Of a DNA stretch of 53,212 nucleotides, positions 17,567 through 26,711 are shown piece after piece; the stretch's first letter is position 1, and each line of letters begins with the position of its first letter. The translations under genes and the position numbers were made by a program. The notes under the pieces were generated by a model. The model did not search any database. It was not told where the DNA came from and saw only the letters and a program-made list of their open reading frames with translations. This DNA comes from CAYZUC01 sp964481705 (lineage in GTDB: Bacteria; Bacillota; Clostridia; Lachnospirales; Lachnospiraceae): NCBI GenBank assembly GCA_964481705.1, contig CAYZUC010000007.1, positions 1 through 53,212 of the forward strand. The letters run 5' to 3'.

Positions 17567-17661
17567 ATCATATCACAGTTGTGAAAACGTGGAACTATTT
17601 ACTGATAAACATAATAAAAAATTAATGATTTTGGTCTTTACATTGAGCAGCAGAAGTGATA

Positions 17662-17701
17662 GTATTTAGACAAACTTCTAATTAGAAAAGTATCTAAATA
17701 C
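17662..17701 (+). promoter_or_regulatory. sdpR-sdpI promoter with concentric dyad operator
   Basis: GTATTTAGA (17662-17670) and TCTAAATAC (17693-17701) form a perfect inverted repeat. Its centre coincides exactly with that of the inner 12-base palindrome TTCTAATTAGAA (17676-17687). A promoter fits inside it: TAGACA (17667-17672) and TATCTA (17691-17696), 18 bases apart. An ArsR-type autorepressor is encoded 30 bases downstream, so this is most likely its operator, blocking RNA polymerase. Confidence 0.7.
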
Positions 17702-17730
17702 CAATTGCTATTAGAAAACGAGGTGAAATT

Positions 17731-17994
17731 ATGGCATTTGAGAGTACGTTTAAGGCATTGTCGGACCCGGTTCGAAGGGAGATTCTATCGATGCTGAAGG
17801 ATGGTAGGATGACGGCCGGTAGTATTGGCAGTCACTTTGATATGACGGCAGCGACTATGTCCTATCATCTGAGTATTTTAAAGAAAGCGGAACTGGTATA
17901 CGAAGAAAAGGAAAAAAACTTTGTATACTATAGTCTGAACACATCGATTGTGGAAGAGGTCATGTTATGGTTATCCAATTTGAAAGGAGATTAG
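17731..17994 (+). CDS. sdpR: ArsR-family autorepressor, SdpR type
   Basis: The 87 residues are a winged helix-turn-helix of the ArsR fold: FKALSDPVRREILSMLK, recognition region TAATMSYHLSILKKAELV, wing EEKEKNFVYYSLN. It lacks the metal-binding cysteines of ArsR/SmtB and matches the autorepressor SdpR subgroup. The SdpI-family gene begins four bases after its stop, the expected partner. In B. subtilis SdpR represses its own operon until SdpI sequesters it; the same logic is likely here. Confidence 0.85.
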   Translation: MAFESTFKALSDPVRREILSMLKDGRMTAGSIGSHFDMTAATMSYHLSILKKAELVYEEKEKNFVYYSLNTSIVEEVMLWLSNLKGD

Positions 17995-17998
17995 GACA

Positions 17999-18703
17999 AT
18001 GGAAAGAAAATGGAAGGATAGAATAAAAGAGAACCTGTCTACCGTAATTATCACGAGCATAGTAACATTATTACCGATGTATATAGGATTGATTCTGTGG
18101 AATCGTCTTCCGAATCAGATTGCTGTGCATTTTGATGCGAGTGGTATACCTGATAATTATGGATCTAAGGTATTTACGGTATTTGGACTTGCATTGATTA
18201 TTTTTGCAGTTCATGTGTCATGCTTCATAATTATAACAATGTGTAAGAATCAATCAAACGGAATTCCGGATCGTTTCCTACGTTTATTGCTATGGATTTG
18301 TCCCGCAGTTAGTATTTTTGTATCAATCATTATTTATGGCGTTGCATTGGGAATGAATATCAATGTCGTGTTTTACTCACAGATTTTCTTGGGGATTGTA
18401 TTTATGTTATTTGGTAATTACATGCCTAAGGTACGCCAGAATGGATTTATGGGAATTCGTGTGATATGGACGTTAAAGAGTAGGAGAAACTGGGAACATA
18501 CACAGAGATTTGGTGGTTTTGTTTTGTGTTTATGTGGACTGTTGTTTCTGATTAATGCGTTAACGGGCATAACTGAGAGATTTGAGGATTATTGGTTTCC
18601 CATTGTGTTTATTGGAATCATTCTATTTATGTTTCTTTCTACGGTTTTATACTCATTCTTGTACTTTATGAAGCATGAAAAGGAGCCAAATTATTATGAA
18701 TGA
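17999..18703 (+). CDS. sdpI: SdpI/YhfL-family membrane protein (DUF1648)
   Basis: The 234 residues have about six membrane helices. The N-terminal DUF1648 motif LPNQIAVHFDASGIPDNYGS and the C-terminal SdpI signature MGIRVIWTLKSRRNWEHTQRFGG are both clear. In B. subtilis the homologue gives immunity to the SDP toxin and signals by binding SdpR. No sdpABC toxin genes are present here, so it may respond to toxins of other cells or to membrane stress. It overlaps the next gene by eight bases. Confidence 0.85.
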   Translation: MERKWKDRIKENLSTVIITSIVTLLPMYIGLILWNRLPNQIAVHFDASGIPDNYGSKVFTVFGLALIIFAVHVSCFIIITMCKNQSNGIPDRFLRLLLWICPAVSIFVSIIIYGVALGMNINVVFYSQIFLGIVFMLFGNYMPKVRQNGFMGIRVIWTLKSRRNWEHTQRFGGFVLCLCGLLFLINALTGITERFEDYWFPIVFIGIILFMFLSTVLYSFLYFMKHEKEPNYYE

Positions 18704-19502
18704 TGAAACCTTTCTTGGTCAGGGGAATACGGCTGAGATTTATCAGTATGGCGAGGGTCGGATTTTAAAGCTCTTTCGCCAGCAAATGCCCTATTTGATG
18801 ATTGAACGGGAGTATAAGGTAACAAAAGTGGTGCAGGAATATCTTGATAATATACCCAAGGCCTATGAGTTGATTGAGCGTGATCAGCGTCATGGTATTG
18901 TCTATGAACAGATTAAGGGAGTAGACATGACAAAGGCTATGATTCGCAATCTTTTCGGAATGAATGCCGAATGCAGGAGACTTGCGGCGATTCATTATAG
19001 AGTTCATGAACAGAATATAGATGTGGGCTTTTCTTTGAAGGATAAGCTTGCACAGAATATGAATGGTTGTACGGAGCTTACATCGGAAGAAAAGAATAAA
19101 ATCATTCAATATATGGAGACACTTCCTGACGGGACGAAGCTGTGTCACCTTGATTTTCATCCGGGAAATATCATGCTTCAGGATGGGAAGTATTATGTTA
19201 TTGACTGGATGACAGCCTGTACCGGTGATGCGGCAGCTGATGTTGCCAGAACAGTATTATTGATGCAAATGGGTGAAATGATGCATATTTCTCCTCTTAT
19301 GAGGAGGGTACTTAGCTGTATTATGAGAGCGATAGGAAAGAAATATCTGCATGAGTACATACGTCTCTCCGGTAGGACTGAGGAAGAAATTGAGAAATGG
19401 ATGCTTCCGATTGCGGCAGCTCGTCTGGCAGAGTGGCTGACGGATCACGAACGAGGCAGATTGGTGTTGCTGATTCGCGAGAAATTGAGACAACTACCAT
19501 AA
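18696..19502 (+). CDS. aminoglycoside phosphotransferase-like (APH) kinase
   Basis: The 268 residues have the APH/choline-kinase fold. A glycine loop LGQGNTAEIY (7-16) is followed by Lys25, the catalytic loop HLDFHPGNIM (151-160) and the metal-binding Asp170 in VIDWMTA. The ATG at 18696 follows AAGGAGCC; an in-frame ATG at 18675 would turn that ribosome binding site into codons. It overlaps sdpI and so belongs to the sdpR operon. The substrate is unknown; antibiotic resistance should not be assumed. Confidence 0.8.
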   Translation: MNDETFLGQGNTAEIYQYGEGRILKLFRQQMPYLMIEREYKVTKVVQEYLDNIPKAYELIERDQRHGIVYEQIKGVDMTKAMIRNLFGMNAECRRLAAIHYRVHEQNIDVGFSLKDKLAQNMNGCTELTSEEKNKIIQYMETLPDGTKLCHLDFHPGNIMLQDGKYYVIDWMTACTGDAAADVARTVLLMQMGEMMHISPLMRRVLSCIMRAIGKKYLHEYIRLSGRTEEEIEKWMLPIAAARLAEWLTDHERGRLVLLIREKLRQLP

Positions 19503-19550
19503 ATACCTGCTCCATAATTGTGATGCGGCCACTCGGAAAAGATGTGAGTG

Positions 19551-20147
19551 CTACGATACTTTGGATGATTCCATGCGGGAGTGAAGCTGATACCACTCAT
19601 TGATGGTTTCCTCTGACGCCAGATGAATAGCCATCAGCACTTCCCTGGCAAAGTCAAGAGGAGCATTAATCTTGGCGGTGATAATATTCCCATCTCGAAC
19701 GGTCTGTTGTGGGAGATAGTATGCTTCTCCGGTGTATACATTTCCTGCCCAATCCTTTAAATCCTGCAGGCTGTTGCAGGTATGATTTACGTGATTCAGA
19801 ACACCAAGAGTCCCCAGGAAGGTAGTACCATCACAGATTCCAGCGAGGACTCTTCGCTTGTTCAGACAATCATCGACTAAGGCCTTAATCTTTTTTGATT
19901 CGTCGTTTCTCCAGGTCATGGCACCAATTAGAATTACTGCCTCATAATCCTCAGGAACGGATTCTAAATCATAATCCGGAATCGCACATAATCCACCGAT
20001 TGAATGCAAAGTATCTTTTGCAAGAGATACTGTCTTAATTTCGTACTTACCTTCTCCAAGCAGATAGACAGCAGAAGCCAGATAGGCTGTTTCCCAGTCA
20101 GCAAATTGATCCAAAATAACAAATAGAATTGATTTCTTTGTATTCAC
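19551..20147 (-). CDS. DJ-1/PfpI family protein
   Basis: The 198 residues form a class I glutamine-amidotransferase-like fold. It has KSILFVILDQFADWE (acidic residue Glu19) and the nucleophile elbow LAGICDGTTFLG with Cys105, as in the YoaZ/DJ-1 branch. The start is a GTG at 20147 with AGGAGG upstream; the frame continues to an ATG at 20204 without a site. Members act as glyoxalases, chaperones or stress proteins, and the sequence does not separate these. It is convergent with the APH-like gene. Confidence 0.82.
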   Translation of the reverse strand: MNTKKSILFVILDQFADWETAYLASAVYLLGEGKYEIKTVSLAKDTLHSIGGLCAIPDYDLESVPEDYEAVILIGAMTWRNDESKKIKALVDDCLNKRRVLAGICDGTTFLGTLGVLNHVNHTCNSLQDLKDWAGNVYTGEAYYLPQQTVRDGNIITAKINAPLDFAREVLMAIHLASEETINEWYQLHSRMESSKVS

Positions 20148-20304
20148 GTTTGATTCCTCCTGAAATGAAGTAAAACAAATGGTTAAGTGATCTGTTAACA
20201 ACATTTTAGAACATGTGGAGAGATAAGGAAGTGTGAATCGTAAACAGTTGTATGTGAATAAACAATTTTTAGCAAATCTATGGAATTATTTGCCTTTTCC
20301 TGTA

Positions 20305-20333
20305 TAGACAAGACACCCGTTATAGGTTATACT
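20305..20333 (+). promoter_or_regulatory. promoter of the YjjG-like gene
   Basis: TAGACA (20305-20310) and TATACT (20328-20333) are separated by exactly 17 bases, 22 bases before the start codon, with TGGAGG between. It is a good sigma-A type match. Confidence 0.6.
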
Positions 20334-20355
20334 TTGGGTTAATGGAGGCATAACA

Positions 20356-21039
20356 ATGTACAAGGTTATCTTATGGGACGTTGACGGGACTTTGCTGGAT
20401 TTCGGTCTGGCGGAGAAGAGTGCATTACGGTCTTGTTTTGAAAAGTTTAAATTGGGAAAATGTACGGATGACATGGTAGCGATTTATTCCCAAATTAACA
20501 AAGGATATTGGGAACGGATTGAACGTGGCGAGATATCAAAGCAGGAAGCGCTTATCAGTAGATTTCGCGACTTTTTCGAATCCCAACAAATTGAGATGAA
20601 TGAGATTAAGGCATTTAATCGGGAGTATTTATATCGCTTAAGTGATACGATTGTATACTGTGATAACAGTAAGGGTGTCGTACGTTCTCTCAAGGGCAAG
20701 GTAAAGCAGTATATTATATCTAACGGTACTGTTATTGCTCAGACAAGGAAATTAAAGAGCTCAGGTTTTGATGAATTAGTGGATGGTATTTTCTTATCCG
20801 AGCAGATAGGGTATGAGAAGCCTTCGAAAGAATTCTTTGAACCTGTTATGAAGGAAATCGGCGATATTCCGAAGTCGGATGTATTGGTGATTGGGGACTC
20901 TTTGACAAGTGATATCCGTGGAGGGAATAATGCTGGATTTCGGACCTGCTGGTATAATCCTAAGGGTAGGAATTGTGACCAGGATGTTACCATCAATCAT
21001 GAGATTCATGAATTAAAAGAGTTGTATCGCATTTTGTAA
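20356..21039 (+). CDS. YjjG-family HAD nucleotidase
   Basis: The 227 residues are of the haloacid dehalogenase fold: DVDGT with nucleophile Asp8 and Asp10 at the start, ISNGT (motif II), Lys in IGYEKPSKEFF (motif III) and VIGDSLTSDIRGG (motif IV). Length and motif spacing fit the YjjG noncanonical pyrimidine nucleotidases, which remove modified nucleotides. AATGGAGG precedes the ATG. A phosphatase on another small phosphate ester is possible. Confidence 0.85.
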   Translation: MYKVILWDVDGTLLDFGLAEKSALRSCFEKFKLGKCTDDMVAIYSQINKGYWERIERGEISKQEALISRFRDFFESQQIEMNEIKAFNREYLYRLSDTIVYCDNSKGVVRSLKGKVKQYIISNGTVIAQTRKLKSSGFDELVDGIFLSEQIGYEKPSKEFFEPVMKEIGDIPKSDVLVIGDSLTSDIRGGNNAGFRTCWYNPKGRNCDQDVTINHEIHELKELYRIL

Positions 21040-21049
21040 TACGGATGCG

Positions 21050-21090
21050 ACAGAAAGGCTGTGTTCCAATTTGGAATAGGCTTTTTTTGG
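21050..21090 (+). terminator. imperfect terminator hairpin after the YjjG-like gene
   Basis: TGTTCCAA and TTGGAATA pair around a very short loop, with imperfect outer pairing of AAAGGC and GCTTT, followed directly by a run of seven T. It ends just before the ribosome binding site of the AraC gene. Confidence 0.5.
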
Positions 21091-21099
21091 AGGAGAGAC

Positions 21100-22002
21100 A
21101 TGGAACAGTATTCAACACATGCAAGAGACTTCGAGTATCATATCCCTATGAAGTTTTACAATGCAAGTACGCTGGATAATAAAGAGGTCATGGGCAGGCG
21201 ATTCTCCCTTGTTTTGATTGAAAAAGGCAGTGGAATGTGTCAGATTGATGGAAAGAATCATTATTATATGGCTCCGTGCCTGATTTGCGTGAATGAACAG
21301 GAACACGCAGTAATACCGGCATCCGAGCAGCTTGTGATGAAGGTCCTTTTTTTCCATCCCAATGGGATTAACAGCGGCATGGATTTTGAAATCTTACGTA
21401 AGCAACCGGAGGGTTGTCCAATTACCTTGATTCAGGATATCTATTCTTTGCGATTCTTTATTGAGAGAAAGGAAGGATTTTTTGGTAAGATTGCAGTTGG
21501 ACCCACGACGGCGAAGCGAATTGCCATGCTTATGTCAAGCTTCGACAGTGAGACAGAAGCTCAGAATCGTGATAATTGGCCTTGCCGCAGTCGTAGTCTT
21601 TTGATGGAGATGCTATTCATTCTTGACCATGTGTCAATGGAAGAGAATCCGCTTGATGACCCGACACTGGAATCGATTGACGATAAGCTTGGACCGATTC
21701 TGGTTTATATCTACAATCATTACGAAGAGAAGATTTCCATCGAACAGCTGACAAATATGTTTCATCTAAATCGCACAACCCTGTCGAAGATGTTTCAGGA
21801 GCAGTTGGGTGAGTCCTTTGTAACGTTTCTGAATAAACTTCGTATTACCATTGCAGCGCAGCTTCTCCGTGACACGATGCTGCCGATAGCTGAGATTATG
21901 GATAAAGTAGGATTTCATGATAATGCACATTTTCTGAGGTCCTTTAAAAAGGAAACCTCTTATTCTCCAAGTGATTATCGAAAGAATTTTAATTGGATGT
22001 AG
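21100..22002 (+). CDS. AraC-family transcription regulator
   Basis: The 300 residues have an N-terminal cupin-like ligand-binding domain (about 1-170) and a C-terminal double helix-turn-helix (about 200-298). The latter contains SIEQLTNMFHLNRTTLSKMF and the signature IMDKVGFHDNAHFLRSFKKE. The start at 21100 follows GGAGGAGAG. No adjacent gene is an obvious target: the genes on both sides have their own signals, and a strong terminator follows. The ligand is unknown. Confidence 0.88.
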   Translation: MEQYSTHARDFEYHIPMKFYNASTLDNKEVMGRRFSLVLIEKGSGMCQIDGKNHYYMAPCLICVNEQEHAVIPASEQLVMKVLFFHPNGINSGMDFEILRKQPEGCPITLIQDIYSLRFFIERKEGFFGKIAVGPTTAKRIAMLMSSFDSETEAQNRDNWPCRSRSLLMEMLFILDHVSMEENPLDDPTLESIDDKLGPILVYIYNHYEEKISIEQLTNMFHLNRTTLSKMFQEQLGESFVTFLNKLRITIAAQLLRDTMLPIAEIMDKVGFHDNAHFLRSFKKETSYSPSDYRKNFNWM

Positions 22003-22030
22003 GGAATCATACCGTATGTGATAATGTGAT

Positions 22031-22073
22031 AAAAGACATAGAATTGTTTATAATAAACACTTTTATGTCTTTT
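22031..22073. terminator. strong hairpin terminator after the AraC gene
   Basis: AAAAGACATA (22031-22040) pairs with TATGTCTTTT (22064-22073), and GTTTA with TAAAC inside. Apart from one mismatch the stem is nearly continuous for 20 base pairs with loop TAA. The flanking A and T runs allow termination in either direction. Confidence 0.78.
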
Positions 22074-22150
22074 CCTTATCGTATATGATGTTAATAGTAT
22101 AAGAGTTGTACCATGGTGAAAGTTAAATGTGACCAGAAAGGATGATTGGC

Positions 22151-22722
22151 ATGACAAGAGAACAGGAAGTTCTTCAGAAGATGAAGGAAACAATTAATCA
22201 GGTATTTGTGGGAAAAGAGGATATTGTGAACCGCGTCATGATATGTCTCATAGCAGGGGGGCATGTACTTCTGGAGGATGTACCGGGAGTTGGTAAGACG
22301 ACCTTGGCGAGCACACTTGCAAAAAGTACTAATTGCTCCTTTGGAAGGATTCAGTTCACACCGGATACACTGCCGGGAGACATCGTCGGTATGTCCGTTT
22401 ACAATATGAAAACAGGTGAGTTTGAACATCGTGATGGTGTTGTAATGAACCAGATCTTGCTGGGAGATGAGATTAATCGTACCTCGCCTAAGACACAGTC
22501 CAGTCTTTTGGAAGCGATGGCGGAGGGACAGGTAACCGTGGATGGAATGACCTATGCACTTCCAGAGCCATTTATGGTGATTGCCACTCAAAATCCCATT
22601 GAACATATTGGAACTTATAATCTTCCGGAAGCCCAGTTAGATCGTTTTATGATGAAGCTGTCTGTAGGATATCCCAGTTTTGATGACGAGATAAAACTAG
22701 TGCGTCTTCATGGAAATCATGA
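22151..22722 (+). CDS. MoxR-family AAA ATPase, 5' part (runs into the N gap)
   Basis: The N-terminal 190 residues of a MoxR ATPase are present: VFVGKEDIVNRVM, Walker A LLEDVPGVGKTTLA, Walker B VVMNQILLGDEINRTSPKTQ, then IATQNPIEHIGTYNLPEAQLDRFMMKLSVGYPS. The reading frame continues to the N run at 22723 without a stop. The start at 22151 has AAAGGATG upstream. MoxR ATPases work as chaperones with DUF58 and transglutaminase partners, as found downstream. It is not the 5' half of the fragment after the gap, because both carry the same LPEAQ(L/M)DRFMM segment. Confidence 0.88.
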
Positions 22723-22732
22723 NNNNNNNNNN
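22723..22732. other. assembly gap (ten N)
   Basis: Ten unresolved bases separate two contigs. The true gap length is unknown. Both sides end within MoxR-type genes, at nearly the same conserved segment. Confidence 0.98.
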
Positions 22733-22734
22733 TG

Positions 22735-23211
22735 GGAACCTATCCTTTGCCGGAAGCACAGATGGACCGCTTTATGATGCGATTATCTATTGGTTATCCG
22801 GAACATGATCAGGAAGTCCTTATGGCGACTCAGTTTCTTGCAGGGAAGACACCGGAGACCATTGAGAAGATATGTGAAAGTGAGGAAATCCTGAAGATTC
22901 GTTATCTGGTGAATCGGGTTACGGTATCGGACGCATTGATTGATTACATAGAAGGTATCATTGAGATTACGAGAAAGGAAGAACGCTTTCGTCTTGGAGC
23001 AAGTCCAAGGGCATTACTTTCCTTGATTCGTGCCTCTCAAGCGGCTGCCTATCTTGAAGGCAGAGGGTATGTGATTCCGGATGACGTAAAATATGTAGCA
23101 GACAGCGTTTTGGCACATCGATTATCCTTGTCGCCGGAAGCACAGATACGCAAGGAGAACGTATCTGCAATTCTAAAGAGTTTGATATTGAAGGTAAAGG
23201 TGCCAATCTAA
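22735..23211 (+). CDS. MoxR-family AAA ATPase, 3' part (5' end missing in gap)
   Basis: This partial frame begins GTYPLPEAQMDRFMMRLSIGYPE at the sensor region and runs through the lid domain (RLGASPRALLSLIRASQAAAYLEGRGYVIPDDV) to a normal C-terminus. It lacks the Walker motifs, which must lie in the gap or on the missing contig. DNA in the shared segment differs at many positions from the fragment before the gap, so this is a second moxR gene. It lies 24 bases before the DUF58 gene and belongs to that operon. Confidence 0.88.
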   Translation, partial: GTYPLPEAQMDRFMMRLSIGYPEHDQEVLMATQFLAGKTPETIEKICESEEILKIRYLVNRVTVSDALIDYIEGIIEITRKEERFRLGASPRALLSLIRASQAAAYLEGRGYVIPDDVKYVADSVLAHRLSLSPEAQIRKENVSAILKSLILKVKVPI

Positions 23212-23235
23212 ACGAGGAAAACAAAGAGGACAATT

Positions 23236-24402
23236 ATGCGAATACGTCGATGGATTTTGTTTGGAATGTGGATTTTTTCCATTATCTTAATAAGTAATTA
23301 CGGTGGAGCAGTCAGCTATGGTCTGTTCTTCGGAATTACGTTGATTCCGGTTATATCACTGATCTATACCCTCTGCGTATATTTGCGTTTTCGTATTTTC
23401 CAGCAGATACAGAGTCGAATCATTGTATGTCGTCAGCCAGTACCGTACTATTTTGTATTACAAAATGAGGATCATTATGGGTTTGCCAGCGTAAAGGCGA
23501 GAATGTTTTCCACGCTGTCTTATGTAGAGGAGCTGCCGGATGATATGGAATATGAACTATTGCCCGGAGACCGTTACACCTACACTACAAAGCTGGTATG
23601 TAAATACCGTGGAGAATATGAGGTAGGAATCAAAGAGGTTATTATCACAGATTTCTTTCGCCTCTTTTCGTTCAAGTACCGGGTTACGGAAACCATCAAA
23701 GCAATCGTTCAGCCACGCATGATTCATTTGGATGAGCTGAACAGCATATCCGATATCACTTCTTATGTTCGACGTGAGAGCCAGACCTCGGATAATGAAC
23801 CGGATGTAATTGTCCGTGATTACATACCTGGTGATCCCATAAAGAGGATTCATTGGAAAGCAACTGCAAGAGAACAGAAACTGAAAGTTCGTAATCTGAT
23901 AGGAGAAGAGAAACAGATGATTAGTCTTTTCTACGATTCAAAGCGTTATGGAAAAGACATTCTTGACTATCTTCCGCCGGAAAATCAAGTATTGGAGACC
24001 ACGCTTGCATTGGGTATGTTCTTATCAGAAAAAAATATTACGTATTCTCTCATACAGGGACAGAATCCTGAAAAAAGCAGGGTAGTACGTGGACTGGGAG
24101 AGTATGAAGAGCTGTATAAAAGCGTGTCTGCAACGCTCTTTGATGAACAAATCAGTCAGACCGAGGCTTTACTGAATGTTTTACAGCTTGCAGCAAGAAA
24201 TGAAAGTCGAATCTTATTCGGTATTGTACAATCGGTCACAACAGATATGCTGGTTATGATGGAACCACTTACCAGTCAGGGTATGATTATTGTGTTGTAT
24301 GTCGTTACCGATGATAGCATTGAGGATCTGATAAGACAGGGAAACGAAAGACTTCGAATCATTGCAGTTCCCGTCAATGCAGAACTGAAGGACATCTTAT
24401 GA
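23236..24402 (+). CDS. DUF58 domain protein
   Basis: The 388 residues have two N-terminal membrane helices (about 6-24 and 30-50). A beta-rich region follows, then the DUF58 signature VRDYIPGDPIKRIHWKATA (about 195-215) and a von Willebrand A-like C-terminal region. DUF58 proteins accompany MoxR ATPases and TgpA-type transglutaminases in a conserved operon. AAAGAGGAC precedes the ATG. Its stop overlaps the next start (ATGA). Confidence 0.92.
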   Translation: MRIRRWILFGMWIFSIILISNYGGAVSYGLFFGITLIPVISLIYTLCVYLRFRIFQQIQSRIIVCRQPVPYYFVLQNEDHYGFASVKARMFSTLSYVEELPDDMEYELLPGDRYTYTTKLVCKYRGEYEVGIKEVIITDFFRLFSFKYRVTETIKAIVQPRMIHLDELNSISDITSYVRRESQTSDNEPDVIVRDYIPGDPIKRIHWKATAREQKLKVRNLIGEEKQMISLFYDSKRYGKDILDYLPPENQVLETTLALGMFLSEKNITYSLIQGQNPEKSRVVRGLGEYEELYKSVSATLFDEQISQTEALLNVLQLAARNESRILFGIVQSVTTDMLVMMEPLTSQGMIIVLYVVTDDSIEDLIRQGNERLRIIAVPVNAELKDIL

Positions 24403-26711
24403 AAGAAAACAAGGAAAAGAATTTACAATGGAATGAAATCTTATATCGTCTGATTTATGCGTCCCTGCTTTTTCTGATTGTAATTTTTGCAGGTGCTTTT
24501 TTGCTTGGCATTGATAAGACAGGATTTTTCCACGTATTTCTGGGACTTCTTCTGATCGGAGTTTTGGTAATCCTAAAATACACAGCCTTAAGAGGACGCA
24601 TCCTATGCTGTATGGGAGTACTTGCGGTTTCTGTTGTAGTGGTTGTATTTGTGACACCGGAAGGCATTGTGACGTATTGTGGGAATTTTGTTGGTTGGCT
24701 GTTTGGTACAGGAACCTGGATTGAGGAGCAGAGAACTCTTTATGAGGTCACGTTCTCCGGCCTGATTGGTGTTTTGTGTTATGTACTACAGACGATTTTG
24801 GAACGGATACCTCGGGTGAAATATATACTTACCATTTTGCTGTTCGCAGCATTGCTTGTGTGTATGTTTGCAAAATGGAAAATGAATCATATGGGCACTA
24901 TTTTTGCGCTTTGGTATGTTATTCTTAATTATATCGAGTGGACAAAAGTAAATTGGAAAAAAGAGCGAAGCAGGGATATGAAATCTTATATGCTTTGGAT
25001 ACTTCCGTTTTGTGTTATTTACCTACTGATTCTGAGCTTCATGCCTTTTCCGAAAAAGCCTTACGATTGGAAATTTGTCAAAACAGCGTATAAGAATATC
25101 AAGGAATCTGTGACAGCACTAGCAGAGGATATCACAAATGGAAATCGGGAGGGTTTTAATCTTAATTTTGCCGGTTTCTCTGATGATAAGGGTGCTATCA
25201 ATGGTGATATTCAGGATTCCAAGATTCAGATGATGACGGTTAAGGGAGAGGACACGCTAAAGACAAATGTATATTTGACTGGAAAGATCTATGATACATT
25301 TAATGGGAAAAAATGGTCAGCGAAAGCGGGAGAAACTCCAGGTGAGCAAATGATGGATTCTTTTGAGACGTTATATGCGATTCGCCGATATGAAGGGGAA
25401 AGCTATGAGCTCATGACCAAAAGTAAAATAAATGTTGAGTACCGATTTTTACACTCCGGTTATTTGTTTGCTCCGGTGAAGACACTGAAAATAGTCAGTG
25501 ATAAGAGATTCAAACAAAATACGGATATTCAATTCAAGAGAAAACAAGGCTATGGAACAACATACAGCGTAAATTTCATGCAGCTTAATCTGGATCAACC
25601 AGAGCTTTATGAGTATATGGAATCTGATATACCGGAGAAAGAGAATGCATGGTCAAAGATCATGGCAGAGTATTACGACGATAGAGCACGGAAAGATAGA
25701 CCAACGCTGGATGATTTGCAAAAACACAGAGATCATATTTATGAAACTTATGTGGGAGACGTTATTCTCTCAGAAGAGGGTCAGGCTGAACTGAATCGGA
25801 TGACAGAGGGGTGCGAATCACAGATTGATAAGTTAAAAGCTATAGAGAGAGAGCTCTCTTCCTATACCTACACCAAGACACCTGGAGCAGTCCCTTCCGA
25901 TGTTAAAACAGATGCCGATTTTGTGGATTATATTCTGGAAAAGAAAGAGGGCTATTGTTCCTATTATGCAACGGTCTTTGTTCTTCTTGCCCGGGCAGAG
26001 GGAATTCCGGCTCGTTATGTAGAGGGATTTAGTGTTAAGACGAAATCTGATCAGGAGGTTATGGTTGAAACGTCTGACGCGCATGCTTGGCCGGAAGTAT
26101 ATATCGATGGCTTTGGATGGGTTCCTTTTGAGCCGACCCCTGGTTATGGAGAACTTCGTTATACACCGTGGGCAATAGGTGGAAAAGAGTATACTGACAC
26201 AGCTGGAAAGCAGTACGAATATAAACCGAATACCGTTCATCAGCAGAATCTGGAGGAACGTGAAAAGAAGAGACTGGAAAAGCAACAGCGTGACATGCAA
26301 AATATGCAACGTCTGGCAGATATCAGTAAAAAAGTAATGCTTATCGTTATGGTACTTCTCATATTGTTCTTCCTCATGGAGAAAATGGTGCGACGTTATC
26401 GCTATCGACATATGAGCAGGGAGGAACAATTCTGTGTGGAGGTGAAGAAGAATCTCTGGCTGCTAAAGAAGCTGCATATAGAAAGAGAAGAACAGGAGAC
26501 ACTTCAGGAACTTAAGAATCATTCGGAAAAGGAAATACCGGGAGTATCTGTAAGATTCCTAAATTCCTTTGAAGCGTACCTATATGGAAAGGAAACCGTT
26601 ACAATCGAAATGCTTGAAGGAGCTTTACAGGAGCAAAACGCCATATGGGAGTATATCAAAGAACATCGTGGATGGATACGTTATCTCTTTTGGCAGTGCT
26701 CGCAGAAATAA
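24399..26711 (+). CDS. TgpA-like membrane transglutaminase
   Basis: The 770 residues begin with about six membrane helices (21-215). An extracytoplasmic region follows, holding a transglutaminase-like domain with Cys520 in KEGYCSYYATVFVLLARA, His562 in DAHAWPEVYIDGFGW and an acidic residue in PFEPTPGY. A further membrane helix (about 642-662) and a cytoplasmic tail end the protein. This is the layout of TgpA / DUF3488-type proteins. It probably acts on cell-surface proteins, assisted by MoxR and DUF58. Its last 31 bases overlap the converging glycosylase pseudogene. Confidence 0.9.
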   Translation: MKENKEKNLQWNEILYRLIYASLLFLIVIFAGAFLLGIDKTGFFHVFLGLLLIGVLVILKYTALRGRILCCMGVLAVSVVVVVFVTPEGIVTYCGNFVGWLFGTGTWIEEQRTLYEVTFSGLIGVLCYVLQTILERIPRVKYILTILLFAALLVCMFAKWKMNHMGTIFALWYVILNYIEWTKVNWKKERSRDMKSYMLWILPFCVIYLLILSFMPFPKKPYDWKFVKTAYKNIKESVTALAEDITNGNREGFNLNFAGFSDDKGAINGDIQDSKIQMMTVKGEDTLKTNVYLTGKIYDTFNGKKWSAKAGETPGEQMMDSFETLYAIRRYEGESYELMTKSKINVEYRFLHSGYLFAPVKTLKIVSDKRFKQNTDIQFKRKQGYGTTYSVNFMQLNLDQPELYEYMESDIPEKENAWSKIMAEYYDDRARKDRPTLDDLQKHRDHIYETYVGDVILSEEGQAELNRMTEGCESQIDKLKAIERELSSYTYTKTPGAVPSDVKTDADFVDYILEKKEGYCSYYATVFVLLARAEGIPARYVEGFSVKTKSDQEVMVETSDAHAWPEVYIDGFGWVPFEPTPGYGELRYTPWAIGGKEYTDTAGKQYEYKPNTVHQQNLEEREKKRLEKQQRDMQNMQRLADISKKVMLIVMVLLILFFLMEKMVRRYRYRHMSREEQFCVEVKKNLWLLKKLHIEREEQETLQELKNHSEKEIPGVSVRFLNSFEAYLYGKETVTIEMLEGALQEQNAIWEYIKEHRGWIRYLFWQCSQK

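Noticed and set aside
18696..19502. Antibiotic resistance gene (APH)
   Set aside because: The kinase fold is clear, but the family is very broad and no resistance-type context is present.
22142..23211. One complete MoxR gene spanning the N gap
   Set aside because: The LPEAQ-DRFMM segment is present on both sides and the DNA differs, so the two fragments are separate genes.
25833..26429. Long open frame antisense to the TgpA-like gene
   Set aside because: Shadow of the transglutaminase domain with its catalytic residues on the plus strand.
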